A DNA stretch of 64,000 nucleotides from Desulfobacter sp. (GCA_028768545.1 CP054838.1:2648501-2712500); one strand, 5' to 3'. Counted from the first letter of the stretch, positions 27,670 through 36,768 are shown. Notes: a model not told the origin generated them from the letters alone. Translations and numbers: made by a program.

Positions 27670-28968
27670 ATGAAATTATTGCAATATATCGCTATGTTTA
27701 TCACGGTATGTCAATTTGTTTTTCCAGGGGCAGCCCTGGCCGGCGAGGCAAGCTTGCCAGCCGCACTGATTTTAATGCCCCAGAATGAAAATGCCATTAT
27801 CGTGGAAAAAAAGCCCCAGACCCTTTATGTGTACTCAGGGCATCAGGACCGAATTGATATGGCGTTTAAGGTGGACTGTTCTACAGGAGAGGTGGCAGGA
27901 CCGAAAACAAAGGCCGGAGACAAAAAAATACCCGAAGGCATTTATTTTCTCAAGGATGAGTTCGAAGATCGTTATCTGACCCCGGTATATGGGAAAAAGG
28001 CCTTTCCTTCTGATTATCCCAATCTTTTGGATCTGCGCCAGGGAAAACAAGGATCTGCCATTTGGATTCACGGTACGGATAAAACTTTAAAACTCATGGA
28101 TTCCAACGGATGTATTGCCCTTGAAAATGAAAACATTATGGCCCTGTCCGAATATATTCATCTGGATGCCACCCCCCTGATTATTGTTGAACAGATTAAC
28201 CATCTTCCCCTGGCCCGCCTTGGAGAACAAAAAAAACGTATCCTTGCCCTGATTCAAGCCTGGACCCAGGCCTTGGAAACAGGCAGTTACCACCAATATC
28301 TTGCCTTTTATGATTCAGGTTATCTTCCGGACATCTCCTGGTGGGAATCCTGGCTTCAAGCCCGGAACAATGCCAAATCCTTAAATCAGGTATTTAAAAT
28401 TCAGCTGGAAAATACAGGGATATACACCTAGGAGAATGTGGTGGTTGTGCTTGGGGATATGGTGGTTTCTGTGGGCAGTGAAAAACGGTATCTTGGCAGG
28501 CGGCAGTTGTTCATCAAGGCCGGGGCCGAACGGATTGTCGGAGATCTGTTTCAAAAAAAGGCAAAACCGTATGGGATGGGAGAACCTCCCCTGGTGGCTG
28601 CGGCCCGGGAGTTGGTCCGGGATAATGCTGCGGATATTGCCGTTGTTGAGACCGTCGAGCAATGGCTGGCGGCCTGGTCTGCAAAGGATATGGCTGAATA
28701 TGCGGGATTTTATGCCAATGATTTTATTTCTGACGGTTTGGGAAAGACCGCCTGGGTCAGGCGTAAAAAAAGGCTTGCCAGGCAATCTGATTATATTTTG
28801 GTGACAGGTAAAGATTATAAGGTGGTACAAAAAAAAGATGGTTATGAGGTCAGTTTTCTTCAAAACTATGAGTCCAGCGGGTTTTCGGCCAAGGGAAGAA
28901 AAGAGTTGAGGCTTGTTAAAAAAGGTGGCGTATGGAAGATATTTCGAGAGAATTGGAAAGGGAAATAG
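27670..28968 (+). pseudogene. Csd6/Pgp2-like L,D-transpeptidase-fold protein with in-frame TAG (28429-28431)
   Basis: After a signal peptide (IAMFITVCQFVFPGAALAG), a YkuD-type catalytic domain carries IWIHGTDKTLKLMDSNGCIA: His134 and Cys148 with the SNGC signature. It is followed by an NTF2-like domain (ALIQAWTQALETGSYHQYLA). At codon 254 a TAG interrupts the frame. The same frame continues without gap as ENVVVVLGDMVVSVGSEKRY, finishing this NTF2-like domain and adding a second one (VVETVEQWLAAWSAKDMAEY, ending GVWKIFRENWKGK). The layout is that of Helicobacter Csd6 and Campylobacter Pgp2, L,D-carboxypeptidases that set helical or curved shape. The TAG leaves the catalytic domain intact but removes about 178 residues. 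Restart at GTG 28438 is possible. Read as one damaged gene, less likely as two. Confidence 0.7.
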
Positions 28969-29843
28969 CACGGGCAAAACCTTCCCCTTACAAAACGAAA
29001 AAAAATAAGAACGTTTTGGTTATCGATGATTTTGGTGAGCTTACATCGGGCGCGCATTTAAAGACCCTGGTATATATCTTTTCAGGCCTCAGTCTTGTCG
29101 GCATCTTAGGCACCATTGGCTTTTATTATCTCTTTGGTGCGGCAAGCAGTGAAAATAAAGTGCTCAAAGAAAAATTAACCGTACTTGAAAAAAAAGCGGA
29201 CCGCCTTGTGAACGACAAGGAAATTTTAATGGCAAGGCTGGTCATGTCCGGAAAAAAACCAGAGCTTACAAAAGCGTCATCCCCTCCGGGCAAGGCGCCG
29301 GGCAAGGACGTCCGGGCCGGCATCATTCCAAAACCCGGCCTTGAAAAAAAGGGCGGCACTTCTGTGATTCCTGAAAATATTCCTTTTGAGCCTATCCCAA
29401 CGGCTTTAAATGGGAAATCTGTATCCGAATCCCTCCCTAAAAAGGAGTCAAAAGAACCAGAGCACCAAAAGGTGGTCTCGGTTGAAAAATTTTTGGTGCT
29501 TCAGGGAAAAACCAGCGAGGAACTGGTGGTCAAGTTTAATATCCGGAATATTGCAACAAATTCCAAAGAGATTTCCGGCCGGATTTTTGCCGTTTTAAAA
29601 CCCGGGACAAACCAGGAAAAAGACTGGGTCATTGCCCCCCGTGCCGATTTAAAAGATGGAATACCAACCCCCTATCGCAAGGGGCAGTATTTTTCCATTT
29701 CCCGGTTCAAGCCGGTTCGGTTGACCATTAAAAATCAAGCGGCTCCGGACAGTTTTGTCAAGGCATCCATATATATTTTTGGTGATAAAGGTAAGATCCT
29801 TTTTGAAAATACCATTAAAATTAACGGGGCGGACAAAGGCTGA
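28932..29843 (+). CDS. Unknown single-pass membrane protein with coiled coil and periplasmic beta domain
   Basis: 303 residues: a basic cytoplasmic start (ELEREIARAKPSPYKTKKNK), one membrane helix at about 42-68 (LKTLVYIFSGLSLVGILGTI), a short coiled coil (ENKVLKEKLTVLEKKADRLV), a Pro/Lys-rich linker, and a C-terminal part rich in beta strands (EELVVKFNIRNIATNSKEIS, GKILFENTIKINGA). I recognise no family. It overlaps the Csd6-like gene by 37 bases and the Csd4-like gene by one, so it is co-expressed with both. A scaffold that ties wall-editing enzymes to the membrane is a reasonable guess, no more. Confidence 0.7.
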   Translation: MEDISRELEREIARAKPSPYKTKKNKNVLVIDDFGELTSGAHLKTLVYIFSGLSLVGILGTIGFYYLFGAASSENKVLKEKLTVLEKKADRLVNDKEILMARLVMSGKKPELTKASSPPGKAPGKDVRAGIIPKPGLEKKGGTSVIPENIPFEPIPTALNGKSVSESLPKKESKEPEHQKVVSVEKFLVLQGKTSEELVVKFNIRNIATNSKEISGRIFAVLKPGTNQEKDWVIAPRADLKDGIPTPYRKGQYFSISRFKPVRLTIKNQAAPDSFVKASIYIFGDKGKILFENTIKINGADKG

Positions 29844-31339
29844 TGCGCTCTGGGTATAAAATAGTGCATATCCTGATCGGGGTGATGCTCTTTTTTGGGG
29901 GGATATCCGGAGTAAAACAGGGCTTTGCAGGGCAGAAAACCCATACGGTGTTTTTTGAAGGGGAGCAAAACGAACTGCACGTTTATCGGATTTTTGGATC
30001 CAGCCCCGGGAAAACCCTGTTGATTATCGGGGGAATCCAGGGTGACGAACCCGGCGGGTTTATTGCTGCAGATTTTTATGTGGACATGTCCATTGAACAG
30101 GGCAATCTCATTGTGGTGCCCCGGGCAAATTTTCCGTCTATTTTGAAAAAAGAAAGACAGATCAACCAGGATATGAACCGTAAATTCATGGATGACGCCA
30201 TTGGCAATTATGAGGCAAAAGTGGTGAATGTCTTAAAAAAGCTGATCTGTGAAAGCGATTGCTTTTTAAACCTCCATGAAGGCTCTGGTTTTTATTCTGA
30301 AACCTGGGAAAGTGCTGACAGGAATCCTAAAAAATTCGGACAGTCCGTTATTGCGGACGAGGCCTTTCTTGAAAAAGGCGGGACATCCAGTGCTGTAGAC
30401 TTGGAGAAGATGGCCCTGGAGGTGGTGGATAAAATCAACGCATCCATGAAAGATGAGTCCCATTATTTTCATTTTAACAACTATAAAACCAGTCACCCGG
30501 ATTCCCTTCATAAGGAGCAGCGAAGATCTGCCACCTACTACGCCTTGAATGTCTGTAAAATACCTGCCTTTGGTGTTGAGTCGGCTAAATCCCTGCCCCT
30601 TGAACAAAAGGTACGCCAGCATATTCTTGCGGTTGACGGTTTCATGTTCCTTCTGGGTATTGTTCCCAAAACACCGGGGGGTGATTTAAAAAAACCACAG
30701 ATGCAATATATGATCATTTCTGTGAATGATTCAATCCCTGTGGTGGTTGGAAAAATGCAGCGTTTGAAGATCAGACGAGGAGATGTGATCCAGGTCCATG
30801 ATATTGTGGCCAATTATGAGAGAGGGCTGAGCGTGGATGTGATCGGGCTTGGAAATGAATTCAACGATATGAAAAAAAAGCTTAAGATTTTCGAGCCGAC
30901 CCGGATAGAGGCCAAAAAGGATTTTTATGCCTGCGGCAGTGTTTTTTTGGATATTGAAACACAGCGGGAAACAGGTCGTCTTGGGCCCTTGTCCTTGAGC
31001 AATTCACAAAAGGCGGACCAGATCCAATTTAAGGTCAAGGTGAACGGTGCCACTCAAATCGTTGATAATTTCAGCCGTATCAATTTGAAATACGGGGATA
31101 AAATGGTCATTGTTGACATTATCACAGGGGATGTGGACCCTTCGGAATATATCGTTAATTTTAAGGGCTTTGTGGGAAATAACAGCCATAATACAGGAGA
31201 GGACAGGGGCTATGTCATTGATACCGGAGCCGGTGTCCTCATGCCCAAGTATTCCATTGAAAAAAAAGGGATGCGTTACCAAATCATTACAACGCTCAAG
31301 GGCAAAAAAGTCGGGAAAATATTTATTGATATTCAGTAG
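29843..31339 (+). CDS. Csd4/Pgp1-like M14 murein carboxypeptidase
   Basis: 498 residues with a signal segment (HILIGVMLFFGGISGVKQGF) and an M14-like zinc site: GGIQGDEPGG (Gln66, Glu69), DMNRKF (substrate Arg region), FLNLHEGSGFY (His145). Replacement of the usual first His by Gln is the hallmark reported for Helicobacter Csd4, which trims tripeptide stems to dipeptides. The C-terminal part has beta modules not seen in classic M14 enzymes. An IS4-type element was inserted at the 3' end: the stop TAG (31337-31339) belongs to the element. Across the insertion the ancestral end was IFIDIQ-Ser-TAA, so only one residue was lost. A frameshifted paralogue lies at 3773-5219. Confidence 0.8.
   Translation: MRSGYKIVHILIGVMLFFGGISGVKQGFAGQKTHTVFFEGEQNELHVYRIFGSSPGKTLLIIGGIQGDEPGGFIAADFYVDMSIEQGNLIVVPRANFPSILKKERQINQDMNRKFMDDAIGNYEAKVVNVLKKLICESDCFLNLHEGSGFYSETWESADRNPKKFGQSVIADEAFLEKGGTSSAVDLEKMALEVVDKINASMKDESHYFHFNNYKTSHPDSLHKEQRRSATYYALNVCKIPAFGVESAKSLPLEQKVRQHILAVDGFMFLLGIVPKTPGGDLKKPQMQYMIISVNDSIPVVVGKMQRLKIRRGDVIQVHDIVANYERGLSVDVIGLGNEFNDMKKKLKIFEPTRIEAKKDFYACGSVFLDIETQRETGRLGPLSLSNSQKADQIQFKVKVNGATQIVDNFSRINLKYGDKMVIVDIITGDVDPSEYIVNFKGFVGNNSHNTGEDRGYVIDTGAGVLMPKYSIEKKGMRYQIITTLKGKKVGKIFIDIQ
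31325..31333 (+). repeat. Target-site duplication of IS4-type copy A, left
   Basis: ATTGATATT directly precedes the element and recurs at 32645-32653, a perfect 9-bp duplication. Confidence 0.9.
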
Positions 31340-32644
31340 TGTCCGGTTAGGTTGTTGCATATAAAAAGCATCTAAAATCATTGAAAAAACAGTCTGTTTT
31401 GTGTTGACAAATGTGCGTAAAAATTTTTGTGCGCCTTGAAAATTTAACTCAAGGAGCTCAAATGACGCACATCTCAGTCCCTAAAAAACAACTACGGTCC
31501 CTGAACTTTGACAATTTCAGGTGCCCTCTGATAAAGTCACTTTCAAAAGCACCGGAATTACAATCTTGAGGAGACCGCCCTTTAAAAATGACATTCGAAG
31601 ACCAGATAAATGCTTTGGTTTATTTCCATCTTCAGGAGCACAAGTCTGCCCGACATTTAATTCAGGATCTCAAGGAGAATGTTTTTGCTAAAGAAAATAT
31701 TGCGCCAGACGGTGGTATCAGCCGTAGTAGTTTCTGTGAAGCCATCAATCACAGGGGACTCGAACAACTGCAATTTATCTTTGAGGATCTTTATAAACAG
31801 GCTCTTGAGTGTCATCCGGGTGAACACGCCGAGTTAGGAGAGTTGGTTTCCATTGACGGTAGTCTCATAAATGCAGTCCTTTCAATGCACTGGGCGAACT
31901 ACAGAAAAGGAAGTAAAAAAGCCAAAGTACATTGCGGATTTGACATTAATCACGGAATCCCAAACAAAATCTTTTTGACTGAAGGCAACGGCGCTGAACG
32001 CACTTTTGTTCCCAAAATACTTTCCAAGGGGCAAACAGGTGTTATGGATCGTGGATATCAATCCCATAAAGAATTTGACCTGCTTCAGGAGCAAGGCAAA
32101 CATTTTGTCTGCCGTATAAAAACCAGGACAACAAGAACAATTATTGATAACCACGAGACCCCTTCCGACAGCTACATTTTTTATGATGCACTGGTTAAAC
32201 TTGGTACTCCGAATCAAAACCAGACGAAAAGGCCTGTTCGGGTTGTTGGCTATAAAATTGCTGGCGTCAAATACTATGTGGCAACTGACAGGCATGATTT
32301 AACAGCGGAACAAATAGCAACAATTTATAAACTCCGGTGGACCATTGAGGATTTTTTCAAATGGTGGAAAGAACATCTGAAGGTATATCATCTCATTGCC
32401 CGCAGTGAATACGGCCTTATGGTTCAGATTCTTGGCGGCCTTATCACTTACCTGTTACTGGCAATCCATTGCCAAAAACAGTTTAATGAAAAGGTCACGA
32501 TCAAAAGAGTTCGGCAGCTGCGAACCGCCATTCTAAATGACCTGTTTGGCTGCGAGGAGCAGGGCTCTCATAGTTCAAACAGGGACAATATTGTCAAAGA
32601 TCAAAAAATTATTGAGCAAGCAAAAACCTAACCGGACATCACTG
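31334..32644 (+). mobile_element. IS4-family element, copy A (1311 bp)
   Basis: Terminal inverted repeats CAGTAGTGTCCGGTTAGGTT (left) and, inverted, CAGTGATGTCCGGTTAGGTT (right). It sits between the Csd4-like gene and the bactofilin gene, in the same orientation, flanked by a 9-bp direct repeat. Two other 1311-bp copies are in this window. This copy carries a nonsense change in its transposase. Confidence 0.93.
31462..32631 (+). pseudogene. IS4-family transposase, copy A, opal stop at 31567-31569
   Basis: Relative to copies B and C, CGA (Arg) is TGA at 31567-31569, 36 codons after the likely ATG (31462, AAGGAG upstream). The rest is intact: SIDGSLINAV (first Asp), VMDRGYQSHKEFD (second Asp) and the YKLRWTIEDFFKWWKEHLK (Y-R-E-K) block. 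An internal ATG at 31588 could restart, but without the N-terminal DNA-binding part the copy is probably immobile unless helped in trans. Confidence 0.85.
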
Positions 32645-32682
32645 ATTGATATTCAATCATAAAGATATTGAGGAGGCGTGCT

Positions 32683-33105
32683 GTGGGGAAAAAAGACAGG
32701 AAAAATTTAAGCATAATTGATAAGGAATTAAAGATTGACGGCTCCATATCCAGTACAGGAAAACTGATCATTAAAGGGCAGGTAACAGGGACCATTGCCG
32801 GTGACGTCGTGATTATTGCAGAAGACGGGCTTGTGAATTCAAGTGCAACAAAGGTTTCCAGCCTTACCATTGGCGGTAGTTTTCAAGGCGAGGTCTTTGC
32901 ATCCAAAGAGCTGATCATTTTATCCACAGGGATCTGTGCCGGTAAGGTGGTGTGCCAGGATTTGATCGTTGAAAACGGGGGCGTGCTGAATGCAGATGTG
33001 TCTTGCAAAACCTCTTCCAAGATGTCCGGGGCTAAAAAAGATAAAAAGTTCTTTACCCCGACTCCGAAAATACAGGCAAATGATGAAAAACAGATTGAAT
33101 TGTAA
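32683..33105 (+). CDS. Bactofilin
   Basis: A 140-residue bactofilin: LSIIDKELKIDGSISSTGKL, IIKGQVTGTIAGDVVIIAED, SLTIGGSFQGEVFASKELII and GICAGKVVCQDLIVENGGVL form the right-handed beta-helix core, with short charged tails. Bactofilins polymerise into cytoskeletal sheets; in Helicobacter the family member CcmA directs wall hydrolases to curved sides. Start is GTG 32683, six bases after AGGAGG (32671-32676). It was probably in one operon with the Csd6-like and Csd4-like genes before the IS came between. Confidence 0.9.
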   Translation: MGKKDRKNLSIIDKELKIDGSISSTGKLIIKGQVTGTIAGDVVIIAEDGLVNSSATKVSSLTIGGSFQGEVFASKELIILSTGICAGKVVCQDLIVENGGVLNADVSCKTSSKMSGAKKDKKFFTPTPKIQANDEKQIEL

Positions 33106-33112
33106 AATTTGC

Positions 33113-33141
33113 TTGACATAAAAATAAAAATTATGTAAATA
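33113..33141 (+). promoter_or_regulatory. rplM-rpsI promoter
   Basis: TTGACA (33113-33118), 17-base AT-rich spacer, TAAATA (33136-33141), 36 bases before the rplM start. Confidence 0.7.
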
Positions 33142-33176
33142 TCGCTGATTGTGTTTATTGAGAGGAGCATGGAACA

Positions 33177-33611
33177 TTGAAAAAGTATACATACAGTGCT
33201 AAACGATCGGATAATCAGGAAAATTGGTGCGTGATTGACGCAAAAGACCAGGTGCTTGGCCGGCTTGCATCCCAGATAGCATACAGGATTCGCGGCAAGC
33301 ATAATCCTTTGTTTACCCCCCATGTTGATATGGGTGACTGGGTGGTCGTGGTGAATGCGGACAAGGTCCGTCTGACCGGGAATAAACTGGATCAGAAAAC
33401 CTATTACCGCCATTCCGGTTACATTGGTGGGATCAGGTCTTTGACTGCCAAAGAAATGTTTGAGAAAAAACCTGAGGATGTCCTGCGCAAAGCGGTTCGG
33501 GGAATGCTCCCTAAAAACCGTTTGGGACGGAAACTGGGTAAGAAATTATTTGTCTATGCAGGCGACCAGCATCCCCATGCTGCTCAAAAGCCTGAAGTTG
33601 TTGAAATTTAA
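33177..33611 (+). CDS. rplM: 50S ribosomal protein L13
   Basis: 144 residues with [60 protein letters not shown] and [20 protein letters not shown]. Start is TTG 33177; the nearer ATG at 33168 is out of frame and stops at once. Followed by rpsI after 23 bases. Confidence 0.96.
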   Translation: MKKYTYSAKRSDNQENWCVIDAKDQVLGRLASQIAYRIRGKHNPLFTPHVDMGDWVVVVNADKVRLTGNKLDQKTYYRHSGYIGGIRSLTAKEMFEKKPEDVLRKAVRGMLPKNRLGRKLGKKLFVYAGDQHPHAAQKPEVVEI

Positions 33612-33634
33612 GATATAAGGACGCGATACTATCA

Positions 33635-34030
33635 ATGGAAAGTGGAAACGTTTTTTACGCAACAGGTAAACGGAAAGATTCTGTCGCCAAAGTATGGCTT
33701 TTGCCTGGTACAGGAAAAATTGTTGTAAACAATAGAGAGATGGAAGATTATTTTGACATCTCCGTAAACCAGAACCTGTTGGTCTCTCCTCTGGTGCTCA
33801 CCGATAAAAGTGATACCTTTGATATTCGGGTCACGGTTATGGGCGGCGGACAGAGTGGTCAGGCTGGCGCAGTTCGTCAGGGCGTTTCCAAGGCGCTTGT
33901 TCTGGTAGATCCCGAGTTGAGAGGTGTTTTGAAAACCGCCGGGTTCCTGACCAGAGATGCCAGGAAAAAAGAACGTAAGAAATACGGTAAAAAAGGCGCA
34001 AGAGCCAGTTTCCAGTTCTCAAAGAGATAG
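33635..34030 (+). CDS. rpsI: 30S ribosomal protein S9
   Basis: 131 residues: [20 protein letters not shown] at the start, [20 protein letters not shown] in the middle and the basic tail [17 protein letters not shown] that reaches the P-site tRNA. Confidence 0.96.
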   Translation: MESGNVFYATGKRKDSVAKVWLLPGTGKIVVNNREMEDYFDISVNQNLLVSPLVLTDKSDTFDIRVTVMGGGQSGQAGAVRQGVSKALVLVDPELRGVLKTAGFLTRDARKKERKKYGKKGARASFQFSKR

Positions 34031-34060
34031 TCTTTTTTTACTATAGTAAATTGCCTGGAG

Positions 34061-34092
34061 GGGGGATCAAATTTATTTGTTCCCCCTTTTTG
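34061..34092 (+). terminator. rplM-rpsI terminator
   Basis: GGGGGA-T-CAAAT / ATTTG-T-TCCCCC stem followed by T5. Confidence 0.8.
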
Positions 34093-34121
34093 GGTTTGTT
34101 TTTTACACAGGAGGTATGGGG

Positions 34122-35561
34122 ATGAAGTCTTTTCTTTTCTACGATATTGAGACTTCCGGGCTCAACCCTGCATTTGATCAGGTTTTGACCTTTGCCTGCA
34201 TCCGAACCGACCTTTCTTTGACAGAGTTGTCCCGTGAGGTCATTACGGTTCAGCTTCGACCTGATATTGTCCCGTCTCCCGGGGCGTTTCTTACCCACGG
34301 CCTGACCCCGGAAGAACTTGAAACCGGCATTGTGGAATACCAGGCAGCCTTGAAAATCCATAAATTGTTCAACACCCCGGAAAGTATCTCCATTGGATAT
34401 AACTCCCTCGGGTTTGATGATGAGTTTTTGCGGTTTTTATTTTATCGTAACCTTCTGGACCCATATTCACATCAGTTCGCCCATGGCTGTTCAAGAATGG
34501 ATATGCTCCCGGTCGCAGCTGTTTATTATCTTTTCTGCAGCCAGGCCCTGTCCTGGCCCGTTTTAGAAGGGGGAAAGCCCAGTCTGAAGCTGGAGCATTT
34601 ATCCCGGGAAAACAAGTTCGTGGTTTCGGGCAAAGCCCATGAGGCCATGGCCGATGTCGAGGCTCTGCTGAGTTTGTCCAGAAAATTTGCAGCACAAAAA
34701 GAGATTTGGGAATATGTACTTGGTTTTTTTGACAAAAGAAAAGATGTAAAGCGAATAGCAGGCCTGAAAAATGCGGTTTATGTTGAGAATAATCGATTTG
34801 AGCTCGGGTTGATGGTCTCGGTATCTTTTGGTGCGAAAATGAATTATATCGCACCTGTCATTCATATCGGCGGTTCTATTCCCTATAAGAACCAAACCCT
34901 TTGGATCCGGCTTGATCAAGAGGGCCTGCTGGATGGGACAGATGAGGATCATGGGATTTACGATCTTTTTGTGATCCGCAAACGGCCCGGGGACCAGGTC
35001 TTTGTTTTGCCTTGTCTGGATCGTTTTATGGAAAAGCTTACCCCTGGTGCCAGGTCTGCCAGCAAAAAGAATTTAAGCTTGATCAAGGGTGATTCTGAAC
35101 TGTTCATAAAAACAGCATCCTATCATAAGTCGTTCAGGTATCCGGAGATTCCGGATATTGATCCAGATGCCGGTTTGTATGAAAAGGGGTTTTTTTCTCC
35201 TGGAGAAAAACAGGAAATTGCACGGTTTCATCAGTCGGATGAAAAAAACAGAAAAAAGGTTTGCGGCACCTTTAAAAGTGCCCGGGGCACTACTTTGGCC
35301 CAGAGAATTCTGGCCAGGAATTTTAATCACACCCTGTCACCCCCGCACGAATTTTCATCCCATATGGCAAGGCTTTCAGGGGAAGGGGACCATCAGGTTA
35401 AAGGCTATAAAAATGATGTTAAATTTACCTGTGCCCATGGATTGGCAGAGATAGAGCAGATAGAGGCTAAAGAAGGGCTTGATCCGGCATCTCAAAAAAT
35501 GCTTGCCTGGTTAAAGCGCCATATCGTTGAGTTGTCAGCCTCGTTTGCTGAGCCATTTTAG
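34122..35561 (+). CDS. Exodeoxyribonuclease I (SbcB-like, DEDDh)
   Basis: About 479 residues. FLFYDIETSGLNPAFDQVLT supplies the first Asp/Glu pair, GYNSLGFDDEFLRFLFYRNL the second Asp, and SGKAHEAMADVEALL the His/Asp end of a DEDDh exonuclease. C-terminal ExoI-type regions follow, so it degrades single-stranded DNA 3' to 5'. I start at ATG 34122 because AGGAGG is only one base from the ATG at 34116. It ends tail-to-tail with the PilZ-like pseudogene, overlapping by 27 bases. Confidence 0.85.
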   Translation: MKSFLFYDIETSGLNPAFDQVLTFACIRTDLSLTELSREVITVQLRPDIVPSPGAFLTHGLTPEELETGIVEYQAALKIHKLFNTPESISIGYNSLGFDDEFLRFLFYRNLLDPYSHQFAHGCSRMDMLPVAAVYYLFCSQALSWPVLEGGKPSLKLEHLSRENKFVVSGKAHEAMADVEALLSLSRKFAAQKEIWEYVLGFFDKRKDVKRIAGLKNAVYVENNRFELGLMVSVSFGAKMNYIAPVIHIGGSIPYKNQTLWIRLDQEGLLDGTDEDHGIYDLFVIRKRPGDQVFVLPCLDRFMEKLTPGARSASKKNLSLIKGDSELFIKTASYHKSFRYPEIPDIDPDAGLYEKGFFSPGEKQEIARFHQSDEKNRKKVCGTFKSARGTTLAQRILARNFNHTLSPPHEFSSHMARLSGEGDHQVKGYKNDVKFTCAHGLAEIEQIEAKEGLDPASQKMLAWLKRHIVELSASFAEPF

Positions 35562-36301
35562 GTCGTCGACCTGGGCATTGTGGATAAACTGGTTGAGAAG
35601 GGCTTCTCCCTCCTTGGTAATGCCGGTGATTTCCAGTCCGATCAGGACATGGGTTTGGGAGTAATTCTGATTTACCCTGACCACCCGGGTTTTGACGGGG
35701 AATGCCATTGGCGGTCCTTTTTGTTCCTTATCCACTAAAATGATACCAAAATGATACCAAAGGTAAGGCTGGTGCCCGACTTGATATTAAGCAAGGGGTT
35801 AGGCGCCTTGTTGCCTATGTTTTTTCGTACGACCAAGCCGATTCCGGCAAAAGAGATACCTTTGATTTTAAAATCCCTGGACGTATAAAATTCTTGTTTG
35901 TCGCAGCGCATTTTGGCTTTAACATCGTGCAGGGAACTCAATGGAAGTCTGAAGGCGGACCGGATATTGGTTTCAACGGCAGGCAGCTGATATTCAATGA
36001 CCAGGGCCTTTGTGACAGCCTTGTTGGCCAGCTGGTACTTGTCGATAAACTGGGTGGGGTGACAAGGGATGCCTACGCGTATTTTTCTGTGTTCTGTATG
36101 GATAATGGTTGTCAAGTGGAGTTGGTCGAAACGGGTCTCATTTGTAATGGGCACACGGGGTTGGGCAATGGTAATGGTCTTATCATCGTGGTTTGTGTCA
36201 TGAATGATAGATGATTTTGAAATAGGGGTCATGGTGTTCATATTGAACACCAGATCTACCCCAACAGAGGGGGGAAATATTTTTTTTACGTCGAATCCCA
36301 T
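35535..36301 (-). pseudogene. PilZ-like c-di-GMP-binding domain protein broken by an 11-bp tandem duplication
   Basis: The N-terminal frame runs to ...SGTSLTFGIILVSF and stops. The other frame begins with DKEQKGPPMAFPVKTRVVRV and ends ...QVDDLKWLSKRG. At the join the minus strand reads GGTATCATTTT twice in tandem (plus strand about 35741-35762). Deleting one copy gives TFGIILVDKEQKGPPMAFPV and a single frame of about 250 codons. FKIKGISFAGIGLVV looks like the PilZ D/N-x-S-x-x-G strand, and the upstream half could be a YcgR-N-like domain. The protein likely read c-di-GMP. No promoter identified. Confidence 0.65.
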
Positions 36302-36316
36302 ATGGTCAAATCGATT

Positions 36317-36348
36317 CAGGCAGTATTGACATGGGCAAATACTGCCTG
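36317..36348. terminator. Hairpin after the HU gene
   Basis: CAGGCAGTAT / ATACTGCCTG, 10-bp perfect stem with a 12-base loop. There is no clean T-run, so the terminator call is tentative. Confidence 0.5.
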
Positions 36349-36373
36349 AATTATTTTGCTACAAAGGATTTGC

Positions 36374-36643
36374 TTATTTTACTGCATCTTTAAGAGCTTT
36401 GCCTGGAACAAATTTGGGAACATTTCTAGCTGGAATGTTGATTTCTTTTCCTGTTTGGGGATTTCTTCCCTTTCTGGCTTTTCTTTCTGCCGTTTTAAAT
36501 GTTCCAAAGCCGACAAGTGTTACAGAGTCATTGCTGGAAAGTGCGTCTGTTACCGCTTTGATTATGCAGTCAACTGCAGCCTGAGCCTCTTTCTTGCTGT
36601 TCAAAACTTCTGAAACCTTGTTGATTAAATCGCCTTTGTTCAT
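36374..36643 (-). CDS. HU-family DNA-binding protein
   Basis: 89 residues: MNKGDLINKVSEVLNSKKEA, VTLVGFGTFKTAERKARKGR, NPQTGKEINIPARNVPKFVP. This is a canonical HU protein that bends and compacts DNA. GGAGCGATC precedes the ATG. Confidence 0.95.
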   Translation of the reverse strand: MNKGDLINKVSEVLNSKKEAQAAVDCIIKAVTDALSSNDSVTLVGFGTFKTAERKARKGRNPQTGKEINIPARNVPKFVPGKALKDAVK

Positions 36644-36665
36644 CGTGATCGCTCCTTTTTTTGGG

Positions 36666-36768
36666 TTTTAGGAATTCAACTAAAAAATAGAAAATTAAGA
36701 TTCCTAAAAGTTGAATAAATTTAAATCAGCTTTTTGCGTACGTTACGTCGTTGAGAAGTGCGTGTCAA
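36666..36768 (-). promoter_or_regulatory. HU gene promoter and leader with inverted repeats
   Basis: On the minus strand TTGACA (36763-36768), 17-base spacer and TAACGT (36740-36745). The leader between it and the gene holds TTTTAGGAAT / ATTCCTAAAA arms (about 36666-36710) overlapping an ATTCAACT / AGTTGAAT pair, which could be an operator or a translational control stem. Confidence 0.5.

Noticed and set aside
27670..28968. Pyrrolysine as explanation for the in-frame TAGs
   Set aside because: TAG ends normal genes here (for example groES and the CCG-domain gene), no PylRS or tRNA-Pyl is visible, and neither protein is a methylamine methyltransferase.
31882..32295. 137-codon antisense frame in each IS4 copy
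   Set aside because: It repeats in all three copies only because the element does; antisense to the transposase with no start signals.
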